DNA of 64,000 nt. Origin: Methylobacterium sp. C25 (GTDB taxonomy: Bacteria; Pseudomonadota; Alphaproteobacteria; Rhizobiales; Beijerinckiaceae). Numbering within the stretch: position 1 is the first letter of the stretch; the number at the start of each line of letters is the position of its first letter. Where the stretch lies: NCBI RefSeq assembly GCF_021352225.1, contig NZ_JAAUVI010000001.1, forward strand, positions 592,191-656,190. The letters run 5' to 3'. The translations under genes and the position numbers were made by a program. Positions 39,432 to 49,977 of the stretch are shown here, one piece after another. A model generated the notes under the pieces. It saw only the letters and a program-made list of their open reading frames with translations, was not told where the DNA came from and made no database searches.

Positions 39432-39707
39432 ATGCGGATGTGGGGGTTCTCGGCGATCGGCCTGCTGGCGGCAGCGGGTGCGCAGGCGGCGGAGTGCCGC
39501 GTCACCGATCCCACCGGCACGCCGCTCAACGTGCGGACCGCGCCGAACGGCCGCGTGGTCGGCACGCTCGTCAACGGCCAGCGCGTCAGCGTCCTCGAGC
39601 GCCGGATGATCGGCGGCAAGGCCTGGGTCTATGTCGGCGATGTCGAGCTCGGCGACCAGCCGATCGGCTGGGTGTTTCGCGAATTCGTGAGCTGCTACGG
39701 GCGCTGA
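39432..39707 (+). CDS. Exported SH3b-domain protein
   Basis: The 91-residue product has a signal peptide (about 1-19, AAAGAQA) and a single bacterial SH3 domain: LNVRTAPNGRVVGTLVNGQRVSVLER, AWVYVGD and GWVFREFVSC. Two cysteines at the domain ends (CRVTDP and SCYGR) probably form a disulfide. Such proteins bind peptidoglycan or act as periplasmic adaptors. GGAGACAAAG precedes the ATG at 39432, excluding the longer frame. It is convergent with the TonB receptor gene, 12 bases from its stop. Confidence 0.82.
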   Translation: MRMWGFSAIGLLAAAGAQAAECRVTDPTGTPLNVRTAPNGRVVGTLVNGQRVSVLERRMIGGKAWVYVGDVELGDQPIGWVFREFVSCYGR

Positions 39708-39719
39708 GGCCCGAGCATC

Positions 39720-41849
39720 TCAGAACCGCCCCGCCAAAGTCAGCCGGACCGCGGTGGGCTCGACGGGGTGGAAGTGCTTGTCGGCGATGCCGGCGGCCGG
39801 CTCTCCGGGCAGGCGCGACTCGTAGAAGTAGGTGATCTGGTCGGCCTTGGCGTTGGTCAGGTTGAGGACGTCGAGCGCCAGGCTCATGCCGTTGTCGAAA
39901 TTGTAGCCGACGCGGCCGTTCAACAACGCGGTGGGTTTCGAGCGCACCGAGTTGTCCTCGATCAGCGGGCGCGGGCCGAAATAGCGCAGGCGCATGGAGC
40001 CGAACCAGCCGAGCCCCTGCCCTACCGTGAAGCCGGCCGAGGCGATCGTGGTCGGTGCTTCCGGCACGCGGTTGCCCACCGGATCGGGATCGGTGAAGCG
40101 GGCATTGGTGATGGTCAGGTCGCCTTCCAGCGACAGCCAGGAGGTGACGGCATAGCGGTTGGTCCATTCGATGCCGATGCGACGGGTCGGGCGGCTTGGC
40201 TCCGTGGTCCCTGTATCGCCCGCGAAGAGATTCTCCGAGGCGAAGTCGAGACGAAACAGCGCCAGCGAGGTCTCCAGCCCGGCGATGGAGCGGTTGCGGA
40301 TGCCGACCTCGTAGCCCGTGGAGGGCACCAGGAACGGCGAACGGTTCAGCGTGAAGAGCGGGCTCTGCGGATCGACCGTCGCGGTCACACCGCGCACGTC
40401 GTTGGAGTGGAAGCCGCCGCCATAGTTCACGAAGATCTCGGTATCGAACCACGGCCCGAGCACCAGGCCGAGCTTCGGGTTCACGATGCCGTCACGCGCC
40501 TTGCCGGAATTGGCGGGCGTGTCCGAGACCACGTCGGCATAGTAGCCGTCGGCCCGGAAACCGACGCTCGTGCGCAGCCAGTCGGTCCATTTGACCCGGT
40601 TCTCGTAATAGAAGGCCGCGCTCGCCTCGAGCACGCGGTCATCGAGGACGGTCGAGCGGTATTGCCGGTTCGCGGTGTTGAACAGGCCGACCCGGATCGA
40701 GTCGGTCCGGGTCTGGACGCCGATCTCGTTCTCCATCGACAACCCGAACAGGCTGCCCTCGAAGACATGCGAGACCTCGCCGCCGCCGAGGATGCGCTGG
40801 TCGCGCTGGTGGAATTGGTCGCCGTTGACGGGGTCGTTCAGGAAATAGGTGAAGTCGTTGAACAGGTTCATCTGGTAGCGGATCACGTAGGCCGAGGCCC
40901 GCGTGATCCCGGTCTCGTCGGTCATGCTCCAGCGACCGGAGAGCGAGAAGCGGCCGGTATCGCCGCCATCGGTCGGGTTGAGCGTTCCGAACCGGCCGAT
41001 GAGGCCTTCGGAGACGGCGCGCTCGGGGATCTGGTTGGTGGCGTTCCACTTGGCCCAGTAGGCCATGCCGGTGACCGAGAAGCCGTCGCGCTGCGTGCCC
41101 TGGCTGTAGCGCAGCACGCCGTTCAGCTTGCCGAGCCGATCGGGCACGTCCCAGGGGCCGTCATAAGTCTGCGCCTCGCCGGCCACGAGCAGGCGGCCCT
41201 CGCCGAGGGGTGCGGAGGTGATGGAGAGCGCGCGCTTGTAGCCGAAGCTGCCCAGCGAGAGCTGCGCGAGGTTCTTCTCCACGCTGTCGAGATAGTCGAT
41301 CCGCACCGATCCGGCGGAGGCGAAGTCCCCGTCGCGGGCGAAGTAAGGCCCCTTGTGAAACTCCACCGCGCCGACGAGTTCGGGGATCAGGAAGTTCAGG
41401 TCGGCATAGCCCTGGCCATGGGCGTTCGTGCGCATGTTCACCGGCATGCCGTCGACCTCGATGGCGATGTCGGTGCCGTGGTCGAGGTTGAACCCGCGCA
41501 GGAAGAACTGGTTGGCTTTGCCCTCGCCGGAATGCTGGGTGACGATCAGGCCGGGCACCGCTTCCAGCGCCTCGCCGGGCCGCGTGATCGGGCGGCTGTT
41601 GAGCTGCGCCCCGGTGATGGTGCCGGCGCTGGCCGAATCGACGACGCGCAGCGCCCCGCCCGTGCCGATGACACCGTTGACGTAGCCAGCGCTCGCGGCG
41701 GTCCGGGCACCAGTGGAAGGGGCGCCTGCACTGTCCCCGGCGACGGCGATCTCTTCGAGTTGCGCGTCCTCGGCGGCTGCGGTCAGGGTGAGGGCGAGGA
41801 GGGCGGCCGTAGGGAGCGCGAGAGCGGCGAAAGTGGGCAGGCGGGACAC
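39720..41849 (-). CDS. TonB-dependent outer-membrane receptor, probably for corrinoids
   Basis: The 709-residue product is an outer-membrane active transporter: signal peptide (about 1-26), a TonB-box-like region (EEIAVAG), a plug domain (RPGEALEAVPGLIVTQHSGEGKANQFFLRGFNLDHGTDIAI region, about 90-130) and a beta-barrel ending in the aromatic terminal RLTLAGRF. The ligand cannot be read from the protein, but a cobalamin riboswitch immediately upstream implies that it imports cobalamin, another corrinoid or cobalt chelate. No BtuCDF-like genes are adjacent. The start is GTG at 41849, with GAGGT four bases before it. Confidence 0.92.
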   Translation of the reverse strand: MSRLPTFAALALPTAALLALTLTAAAEDAQLEEIAVAGDSAGAPSTGARTAASAGYVNGVIGTGGALRVVDSASAGTITGAQLNSRPITRPGEALEAVPGLIVTQHSGEGKANQFFLRGFNLDHGTDIAIEVDGMPVNMRTNAHGQGYADLNFLIPELVGAVEFHKGPYFARDGDFASAGSVRIDYLDSVEKNLAQLSLGSFGYKRALSITSAPLGEGRLLVAGEAQTYDGPWDVPDRLGKLNGVLRYSQGTQRDGFSVTGMAYWAKWNATNQIPERAVSEGLIGRFGTLNPTDGGDTGRFSLSGRWSMTDETGITRASAYVIRYQMNLFNDFTYFLNDPVNGDQFHQRDQRILGGGEVSHVFEGSLFGLSMENEIGVQTRTDSIRVGLFNTANRQYRSTVLDDRVLEASAAFYYENRVKWTDWLRTSVGFRADGYYADVVSDTPANSGKARDGIVNPKLGLVLGPWFDTEIFVNYGGGFHSNDVRGVTATVDPQSPLFTLNRSPFLVPSTGYEVGIRNRSIAGLETSLALFRLDFASENLFAGDTGTTEPSRPTRRIGIEWTNRYAVTSWLSLEGDLTITNARFTDPDPVGNRVPEAPTTIASAGFTVGQGLGWFGSMRLRYFGPRPLIEDNSVRSKPTALLNGRVGYNFDNGMSLALDVLNLTNAKADQITYFYESRLPGEPAAGIADKHFHPVEPTAVRLTLAGRF

Positions 41850-41967
41850 GGGACCTCGGGCAACGGCAGTGGCACGTCACCGCGAACGAGGTCTCGGCGC
41901 GAGGTTCGGCCCCGCGTCTCGACACCCGCCGGAGCACCCCGCCCAGCGTGTTTCGCGTGTGACCACG

Positions 41968-42146
41968 ACAGACGGCAGGTCTCCTGGCTCACGGGTCGCT
42001 GCCTTCCCTCCGTCTTCCCGGGCGAGGAACCCAGTGACATCGGTGGGGGAAGGCTCGCCGCTCACAGTTGCGGGGGCAGCCGCGGCATCGGGGTCAACCC
42101 CTCACCGCGTTCCCTTTTGATCCCCGAGGGGAACCGTCTGCCGAGA
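41968..42146 (-). promoter_or_regulatory. Cobalamin (B12) riboswitch
   Basis: On the minus strand the leader contains the conserved core elements of the adenosylcobalamin riboswitch: the CCCCGCAACTGTGAGCGG block (about 42055-42076), a GGTGAGGGG stretch upstream, the AGCCAGGAGACCTGCC box near its 3' end (about 41974-41989), and outer pairing of GGCAGACGG with CCGTCTGTC. It ends about 120 bases before the TonB receptor start. Cobalamin binding should lower expression of the receptor. The exact ends are estimated by eye. Confidence 0.95.
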
Positions 42147-42239
42147 GCTAGGCCGTAAGCGGCCGGATGGTCAATACGCTCCTGTCGTGCCGCGATGCAC
42201 CGTGGTACGGGCGCGACACCCATCGATGCTTAGCCGGCT

Positions 42240-43628
42240 TTACGACCGCCGCGCAGCAGGTGGCGGCAGCTGCGAAGCAGGGCAGACGATGCTGAAGCGG
42301 CAGCCGGTGGGGGGCACGTCCTCGACCGCGATCGTGAAATCGTGCAGCGTGACCACCGCAGCGACGAGGCTCAGGCCAAGGCCGCTGCCCACACTGTGGC
42401 GCGCCTCCTCGGCGCGGTAAAAGCGCTGGAAGATGCGGTCGCGCTCGGCGGGAACGATCCCGACGCCGGTGTCCTCGACGCTCAATGCCAGGCCGTTGCC
42501 CCGTCCCTCCAGGGACAAGCGGATCTGGCCGCCTTCCGGCGTGAACTTCACGGCGTTGTCGACGAGGTTGGCGATCGCCTCGAACAGCAATTCGCGATCT
42601 CCCGTGACCGGCGGCAAGCCCGGTTCGATGACACGTTCGATCACGATGCCCTTCTCTTCGGCGAGGGGATCGTAGATTTCGGCCACCTCGACGAGGCTGC
42701 GGGCGAGATCGACCTCGCCGAAGGCCGCGCGGCGACGGCCGTGTTCGATCTCGCCGATCCGCAGGATCGCCGTGATCAGGCTCAGGCACTGGTCGAGCCA
42801 ATCGAGGCCGCGGTCGATCGCCGTCTGAAGCTCCTCGACCGTGCTCGCCTCGTCGCGGCTGCGCTCCAGCCTCGCACGAAGGCGTGTCAGCGGCGTTCGC
42901 AGGTCATGCGCGATCGCATCGCCGACGCTGCGCACCTCGTCGACCAGCACCTCGATCCGGTCGAGCATCGTGTTCACGTTAGCGACCAGCCGGTCGAACT
43001 CGTCCCCCCTGCTTCCGACCGGAAGGCGCTGGCTCAGGTTTCCGCGCATCACGGCGGTAACCGCCCCCTCGGTGGCCACCAGCTTCCGACGCGCGTGCGC
43101 CGACAGCACGATGCCGCCGGCGATGGACAGGATCGTCATCGGGATCAGCGCCATGCCGAGGGCACGCACGGTCACGGCCTTGGCGCGGTCGATGTCCTCC
43201 CGGCTGATCGCCACCACGACGACGTGACCATCGGCATGCTGCAGGGCCGCACAGAGCAGGTCGTCGCGAGGCTCGCCCCCTGCCACGGCAATGGGAGCGC
43301 GAAGCTCCTGGACTTTGCCGTTCCGCGCCAATCCGCGGGGCAGAACGGTGATGTTGCCGGCGAGAGGGGCTCCCTCCGGCCCAAAATAGCCGGCAAATCG
43401 ATCGTCGTGGCCGCCACCGCCGAGCCAGTCGTCGATACGGGCGACGGTCCGAGCGGGATCGGCGGCGATGTAGGCGAGCTGCGTCTCGACCAGCTCGTCG
43501 TTCTCGGCGCGTTCGAGCGCGGAAGTCTGCCAGAAGATGAAGGCGAACAGGATCAGCGACAGCGCAGCCGACCAGAGCGCGACGGCGGCGGACCAGCGGA
43601 AAGCCGTGGTCGAGACGAGCCTAATCAT
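42240..43628 (-). CDS. HAMP-domain sensor histidine kinase
   Basis: The 462-residue kinase has two membrane helices (about 14-34 and 157-177) around a 120-residue periplasmic sensor, a HAMP domain (180-232), HisKA with phospho-acceptor His241 in GDAIAHDLRTPLTRLRARLE, and HATPase_c (NLVDNAVKFTPEGG, VEDTGVGIVPAERDRIFQRFYR, GLGLSLVAAVVTLHDF). Its start overlaps the stop of the response regulator gene by eight bases, so they form one operon with the regulator first. The sensed signal is unknown. Proximity to the TonB receptor, same strand, may be accidental because the riboswitch lies between. Confidence 0.93.
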   Translation of the reverse strand: MIRLVSTTAFRWSAAVALWSAALSLILFAFIFWQTSALERAENDELVETQLAYIAADPARTVARIDDWLGGGGHDDRFAGYFGPEGAPLAGNITVLPRGLARNGKVQELRAPIAVAGGEPRDDLLCAALQHADGHVVVVAISREDIDRAKAVTVRALGMALIPMTILSIAGGIVLSAHARRKLVATEGAVTAVMRGNLSQRLPVGSRGDEFDRLVANVNTMLDRIEVLVDEVRSVGDAIAHDLRTPLTRLRARLERSRDEASTVEELQTAIDRGLDWLDQCLSLITAILRIGEIEHGRRRAAFGEVDLARSLVEVAEIYDPLAEEKGIVIERVIEPGLPPVTGDRELLFEAIANLVDNAVKFTPEGGQIRLSLEGRGNGLALSVEDTGVGIVPAERDRIFQRFYRAEEARHSVGSGLGLSLVAAVVTLHDFTIAVEDVPPTGCRFSIVCPASQLPPPAARRS

Positions 43629-44298
43629 CGGAGATCAGCGCGAAGCCCAGGCCGCGCACGCTGTGGATCAGGGGCGGCTCGCCGGCCGCCTCGAGCTTGC
43701 GCCGCAACCGTCCGACATGGACGTCGATCAGGTTGGATTTCGGCACGAACCGATAGTTCCAGACTTCCTCGAACAGCATGGCGCGTGTCACGACCTGACC
43801 AGGACGCCGCATCAGGTAGTCGAGGAGCTTCAATTCCCGCGGCAGGAGTTCGAGATCCCGACTGGCACGCCGGCCCGTGCCGGCGACGAGATCGAGTTCG
43901 AGGGTGCCGACCCGCAGGATGGCTTCCTTCGCTTCCACGGGGCGGCGAAGCAGCGCTTCGATCCGCGCCGCGAGCTCGCCGAGCGCGAACGGCTTGGTGA
44001 GATAGTCGTCGCCTCCGGCGCGCAGGCCCCGGATCCGCTCGTCGACATCGCTGAGCGCGCTGAGCAGCAGGGCCGGCGTACGGTCGCCGGCCTGTCGCAG
44101 GCTCTGTAGCACGGCCAAGCCATCGCAGCCCGGCAGCAGCCGGTCGAGGATGATCGCGTGCCATCCGCCGCGGAAAGCGGCCTCCTGGCCTTCCGGGCCG
44201 CTCGCGGCCCGTTCCACCTCGTGGCCGCGCCGACGGAGGTCACCGAGCACGTCCTCGACCGTGTCATCGTCGTCCTCGACGAGCAGAAGCCGTCCCAT
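43621..44298 (-). CDS. OmpR-family response regulator
   Basis: The 225-residue regulator has a receiver domain (1-115) with the acidic pocket VEDDDD (7-12), phospho-acceptor Asp52 in IILDRLLPG, Thr/Ser80 (LLLSAL) and Lys102 (TKPFALGEL), and an OmpR/PhoB winged helix (about 125-220) ending VGRLRRKLEAAGEPPLIHSVRGLGFAL. It is the partner of the kinase encoded just downstream. The ATG at 44298 gives the normal receiver start. Targets are unknown; no matching repeats are obvious upstream. Confidence 0.93.
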   Translation of the reverse strand: MGRLLLVEDDDDTVEDVLGDLRRRGHEVERAASGPEGQEAAFRGGWHAIILDRLLPGCDGLAVLQSLRQAGDRTPALLLSALSDVDERIRGLRAGGDDYLTKPFALGELAARIEALLRRPVEAKEAILRVGTLELDLVAGTGRRASRDLELLPRELKLLDYLMRRPGQVVTRAMLFEEVWNYRFVPKSNLIDVHVGRLRRKLEAAGEPPLIHSVRGLGFALISDD

Positions 44299-44688
44299 CC
44301 CAGCGTCGCCATTACGCGCGACGCGTGCCGCCGCGGATGCAGTATGGCCAAATTCGAGCACGCCGGTCGCGGTGCATTCCGTACTTAAACTCGAATTTAG
44401 TGGCGCTCGCCGGCCTGACTTCCATCTTCTCGGGGTGCGACGGGCGGATCGAAACCGACCGATGGTGAGGCGAGCTCACCGACGAGTGGCGCTCGATCAG
44501 ACCGGAAGCGCCAGCCATGACCTAGAGCAGGAAGTACATCGAAGTGCTTTCGGCTCTATTTTTGCATCTGTACTACAGATTTAGAATTTTTATACTTTTA
44601 ATTATCCATTCATAATCAGTTTGCCACACCATCCTCGTCTCGATTGCTTGATGAACATCTACACAGGCAGCGAAGGAGGGTTGGTAGT
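44299..44688. other. 390-base intergenic region, locally AT-rich
   Basis: The region separates the minus-strand two-component genes from the plus-strand sigma factor. Positions about 44555-44630 are far richer in A and T than the rest of the window, with runs such as TTTTTATACTTTTAATTATCC. It contains the 15-base palindrome described separately and no credible reading frame. Confidence 0.55.
44566..44580. promoter_or_regulatory. Palindromic operator candidate upstream of the EcfG paralogue
   Basis: ATCTGTACTACAGAT is a perfect 7 + 1 + 7 inverted repeat, 108 bases before the TTG start of the sigma factor gene, within the AT-rich stretch. The spacing suits a transcription factor dimer. No regulator is identified. 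Confidence 0.5.
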
Positions 44689-45420
44689 TTGTCTACACTG
44701 GTAACAGCGCGGCCCGAGTGGCCGGTCGAGGACGACACAGCGACAGTCGAGCGGCCTGCAGCGCGACGGCCGAGACTTTCGGCCTCCGATCGTGCGCATC
44801 TCGGTTGGCAACTCCGCGACGTCTACAAGGTGCTGGAGAGTGCACAACCGCCGTCGCGCCTGCTGGCGCTGATCGCACAGCTCGAATTGCTGCCCTCGCC
44901 CGACGAATCCGGTCCCGCGGCGTTCCGCGATGGATTGATGGCCGCCCTGCCGGGATTGCGGGCCTTCGCCATGAGCCTCGCCGGCGGTGCGAGCCAGGCC
45001 GACGACCTCGTCCAGGAGACGCTGCTCAAGGCCTGGCAGAACCAGACCCGCTACCAGCCGGGAACGAACCTCAAGGCCTGGCTGTTCACCATCCTGCGAA
45101 ACACCTTCTACAGCGAGCGCCGCAAACGGAAACGCGAGGTGGAGGATGCCGACGGCATGCTCGCCAGCCATCTCGCCGCCCTGCCCGACCAGGAGGACGG
45201 CATGGAGCTGCGGCAGGTCTGGTCGAAGATCGCGAAGCTGCCCACTACCCAGCGCGAGGCGCTGCTCCTCGTCGGCGCGCAGGGCATGACCTACGAGGAC
45301 GCGGCCGAGCTGCTCGGCTGCCAGATCGGAACCGTGAAGAGCCGGGTCAGCCGCGGCCGCTCCGAGCTCGCCCATTCTCTCGGCTTCGCCGATGGCCGGC
45401 TGAGCCGCATACCGGCCTGA
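44689..45420 (+). CDS. EcfG-type RNA polymerase sigma factor paralogue
   Basis: The 243-residue product has the sigma-2 and sigma-4 regions of the EcfG family, which drives the alphaproteobacterial general stress response under PhyR/NepR control: QADDLVQETLLKAWQNQTRYQPGTNLKAWLFTILRNTFYSERRKRKREVED (region 2, from about residue 105) and LPTTQREALLLVGAQGMTYEDAAELLGCQIGTVKSRVSRGRSEL (region 4). An extra 75-residue N-terminal extension is unlike the shorter housekeeping member, so it is probably an accessory paralogue. There is no PhyR or NepR next to it. TTG at 44689 is chosen because AAGGAGGG lies eight bases upstream. Confidence 0.88.
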   Translation: MSTLVTARPEWPVEDDTATVERPAARRPRLSASDRAHLGWQLRDVYKVLESAQPPSRLLALIAQLELLPSPDESGPAAFRDGLMAALPGLRAFAMSLAGGASQADDLVQETLLKAWQNQTRYQPGTNLKAWLFTILRNTFYSERRKRKREVEDADGMLASHLAALPDQEDGMELRQVWSKIAKLPTTQREALLLVGAQGMTYEDAAELLGCQIGTVKSRVSRGRSELAHSLGFADGRLSRIPA

Positions 45421-45433
45421 TCTCTTCGGCGGT

Positions 45434-46444
45434 TCAGGCCGCCTGCCCCGCCGGCAGCGGCTGCCACTCCCGCGAGACCCTGCCGACCGCCTCGCGCAGG
45501 GTCGCGAGGCCCGCATCCGGCGCCATGCCCGCCGTGGCGAGGTGGCGGCGGAAGGCGCGGGCGCCGGGACGGCCGTTGAACAAGCCGAGCATGTGCCGGG
45601 TGAAGGCGTGCAGCCGTAGGCCGGATTCCAGCCCCTCGGCGATGGTCGGCGCGAAGAGGTCGATCGCCGCGAACGGGTCGGCGGCAGGCGCGGCCTCGCC
45701 GAAGAGCAGCGGGTCGACGTCGAGCAGGATCGCCGGATCGGTATAGGCGGCGCGCCCGATCATCACGCCATCGACTTGCTCCACGAGCTCGGTGGAATGG
45801 CGGATCTCGGTGATGCCGCCATTGATCGCGATCGGCAGCGCGGGATGGGCTGCCTTCAGGCGGAAGACGCGGCCGTAATCGAGGGGCGGGATGTCGCGGT
45901 TCTCCTTCGGCGACAGGCCCTTCAGCCAGGCCTTGCGGGCATGCACGACGAGGCCGTCGACATCGGCCGCTTTCACCGCCGCGACGAGGGCATCGAGGGC
46001 CGCTTCCGGGTCCTGGTCGTCGACGCCGATGCGGCATTTCACGGTCACCGGCACCGAGACTGCCGCCTTCATCGCCGCGACGCACTCGCCGACGAGACTC
46101 GGCTCGCGCATCAGGCAGGCGCCGAAGCGGCCCTCCTGCACGCGGTCGGACGGGCAGCCGACATTGAGGTTGATCTCGTCGTAGCCGAGGTCTGCGCCGA
46201 TCCTGGCGGACGCCGCCAGCGCCGCGGGATCCGAACCGCCGAGCTGTAGCGCGACCGGATGCTCGGCATCCGAGAACCCGAGCAGCCGTTCGCGATCGCC
46301 GTGCAGCACCGCGCCGGTCGTCACCATCTCCGTATAAAGCCGGGCCCGCGCCGAGAGGACGCGGAGGAAGGCCCGGCACTGCCGGTCCGTCCAGTCCATC
46401 ATCGGGGCGACCGAGAAGCGGAAATCTCGCGCGGTCAGGGTCAT
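45434..46444 (-). CDS. dusA: tRNA-dihydrouridine synthase A
   Basis: DusA reduces U20/U20a in tRNA D-loops with FMN and NADPH. The 336-residue protein shows the N-terminal APMMDWTDRQCR, the catalytic Cys97 in NLNVGCPSDRVQEGRFGACL, and the FMN phosphate site INGGITEIRHS and VMIGRAAYTDP. This pattern is the DusA subgroup. It starts nine bases after the stop of ureE on the same strand, so it is co-transcribed with it, though no functional link is known. Confidence 0.95.
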   Translation of the reverse strand: MTLTARDFRFSVAPMMDWTDRQCRAFLRVLSARARLYTEMVTTGAVLHGDRERLLGFSDAEHPVALQLGGSDPAALAASARIGADLGYDEINLNVGCPSDRVQEGRFGACLMREPSLVGECVAAMKAAVSVPVTVKCRIGVDDQDPEAALDALVAAVKAADVDGLVVHARKAWLKGLSPKENRDIPPLDYGRVFRLKAAHPALPIAINGGITEIRHSTELVEQVDGVMIGRAAYTDPAILLDVDPLLFGEAAPAADPFAAIDLFAPTIAEGLESGLRLHAFTRHMLGLFNGRPGARAFRRHLATAGMAPDAGLATLREAVGRVSREWQPLPAGQAA

Positions 46445-46453
46445 CGGCAGTCG

Positions 46454-47029
46454 TCAGTGGTCGTGGTGGCCATGGTGCCCGTGATCATGATCGTGGTGAT
46501 GATGGTGATCATGACTGTGATCATGGCCGCAGGAATGGCCGTGAGCATGACCATGGTCGTGGTCATGCGCGTGGTCATGGCCGTGATCGTGGCCGCAGGT
46601 GCTGTGGTCGTGCGCCTCCTTCTCCGGCCGGAAGGCGCGCTGGACCGGGGTGGCGGCGCAGCCCGAGCCGCGCACCAATTCGGCAGCGCTGTCAGGGACA
46701 TAGAGCACATCCGCACCGATTTCGGCCGGCACGTGGTTGCCGCCGAGCTGCCAGGCGAGGCGCACCAGCCGGGCGACGTTCTCGGCGCGCACTTCGAGGA
46801 GCGCCTCCTCGGCTGCCTTCACAGCGATGAGACGACCATCATCGAGGCGGAAGGCATCCCCGTCCTGCACCTCGGTGGGCTTTTCCAGCGCGAGATCGAA
46901 CGCGATCCCGCCTAAGCCGCTGAGAGATCTCGCAGAAACCTTCCGCGCGGCGTGGTCGAGGACGACCGTGTCCACGACCTGCTCTGGCCGGACGGCGGCC
47001 TTGCGGACGATCAGGGTGGCGTTCGGCAT
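46454..47029 (-). CDS. ureE: Urease accessory protein UreE with His-rich tail
   Basis: UreE binds nickel and delivers it to urease through UreG. The 191-residue product has the UreE N-terminal domain (RKLSARSLSGLGGIAFDLALEKPTEVQDGD-like region around residue 30-60), the nickel-site domain with LAWQLGGNHVPAEIGADVLYV, and a long C-terminal tail in which about 25 of the last 50 residues are histidine, spaced as HDHGHDHAH. Such tails store several nickel ions. No urease structural or other accessory genes are near, so this copy is isolated from its pathway. Its stop lies nine bases from the start of dusA. Confidence 0.9.
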   Translation of the reverse strand: MPNATLIVRKAAVRPEQVVDTVVLDHAARKVSARSLSGLGGIAFDLALEKPTEVQDGDAFRLDDGRLIAVKAAEEALLEVRAENVARLVRLAWQLGGNHVPAEIGADVLYVPDSAAELVRGSGCAATPVQRAFRPEKEAHDHSTCGHDHGHDHAHDHDHGHAHGHSCGHDHSHDHHHHHDHDHGHHGHHDH

Positions 47030-47233
47030 GAGATCCTCAAAGGGCTCGGTGTGTTTGCGCAACAGCTTGCGCCTCAAATGGCCTCTCGCGCGCGAAATGT
47101 CATGCCCCGCGCCGCGGCCGCCCCAATCTTGACCGTATCGCGTGACGTGCCTGCATCGAAGGCCGCAATCGGCCTCAGGGTGCGCGACGGCGAAAACGCC
47201 GCGCGGGCCGATGCACAAGGGAGTCGTTCGACC

Positions 47234-47503
47234 ATGAAGAAGATCACCGCGGCCCTGCTCGCCGCCACCCTGGCGCTGTCCGTCGGCGCCTGCAACACGC
47301 CGGGCGAGCGCGCCGTCGGCGGTGGCGCCCTCGGCGCCGGCCTCGGCGCTGCGGTCGGCGGTCTGGCCACCGGCCGCGCCAGCGGCGCTCTCGCCGGCGC
47401 AGCCATCGGCGGCGCTGCCGGCGCCATCGGCGGCGCTGCCACCGCCCCGCGCTGCCCCTACGGCACCTACCGCGACGCCTACGGCGACGTGTACTGCCGC
47501 TGA
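47234..47503 (+). CDS. Small glycine-zipper lipoprotein
   Basis: The 89-residue product has a lipoprotein signal (MKKITAALLAATLALSVGAC, lipobox SVGAC with Cys20). Then comes a membrane-inserting glycine-zipper segment of repeated GGALGAGLG/AAIGGAAG units (about 30-70), and a short C-terminal end with two cysteines (RCPYGTYRDAYGDVYCR). Such proteins sit in the outer membrane or periplasm. A terminator follows at once. It is probably monocistronic. Confidence 0.82.
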   Translation: MKKITAALLAATLALSVGACNTPGERAVGGGALGAGLGAAVGGLATGRASGALAGAAIGGAAGAIGGAATAPRCPYGTYRDAYGDVYCR

Positions 47504-47532
47504 GCCGTTCCGGCTCGACACCGATCGATCAG

Positions 47533-47561
47533 GAGGCCGGGGCATCACCCCGGCCTCTTTT
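47533..47561 (+). terminator. Terminator after the lipoprotein gene
   Basis: GAGGCCGGGG (47533-47542) and CCCCGGCCTC (47548-47557) form a perfect 10-bp stem with a five-base loop, followed by TTTT. It lies about 30 bases after the lipoprotein stop. Confidence 0.92.
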
Positions 47562-47567
47562 ACGAGA

Positions 47568-47599
47568 AAGGGCGGCGCTCGCCTCCGAGCGCCGCCCTT
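47568..47599 (-). terminator. Terminator after katG (possibly bidirectional)
   Basis: AAGGGCGGCGCTC (47568-47580) and GAGCGCCGCCCTT (47587-47599) form a perfect 13-bp stem. It lies 24 bases beyond the katG stop and is flanked by TTTCTCG in the katG direction and CTTTT in the other, so it can serve katG and reinforce the lipoprotein terminator. Confidence 0.85.
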
Positions 47600-47622
47600 C
47601 TTTTGTTACGTCGTGTGAACGC

Positions 47623-49839
<2,217 letters not shown>

Positions 49840-49977
49840 TCACGGGCGCGCCGCAGCTTGGCTCGTATGGAAGCCAGCATCTTGAACGGCACGCCATCGA
49901 AGACCGTGCCGGCGGGATGTAGGGCTGTTTAGAGCGTTTGTATAATTGATTGCCGACATAGCTGTGATTGGTCGAAC

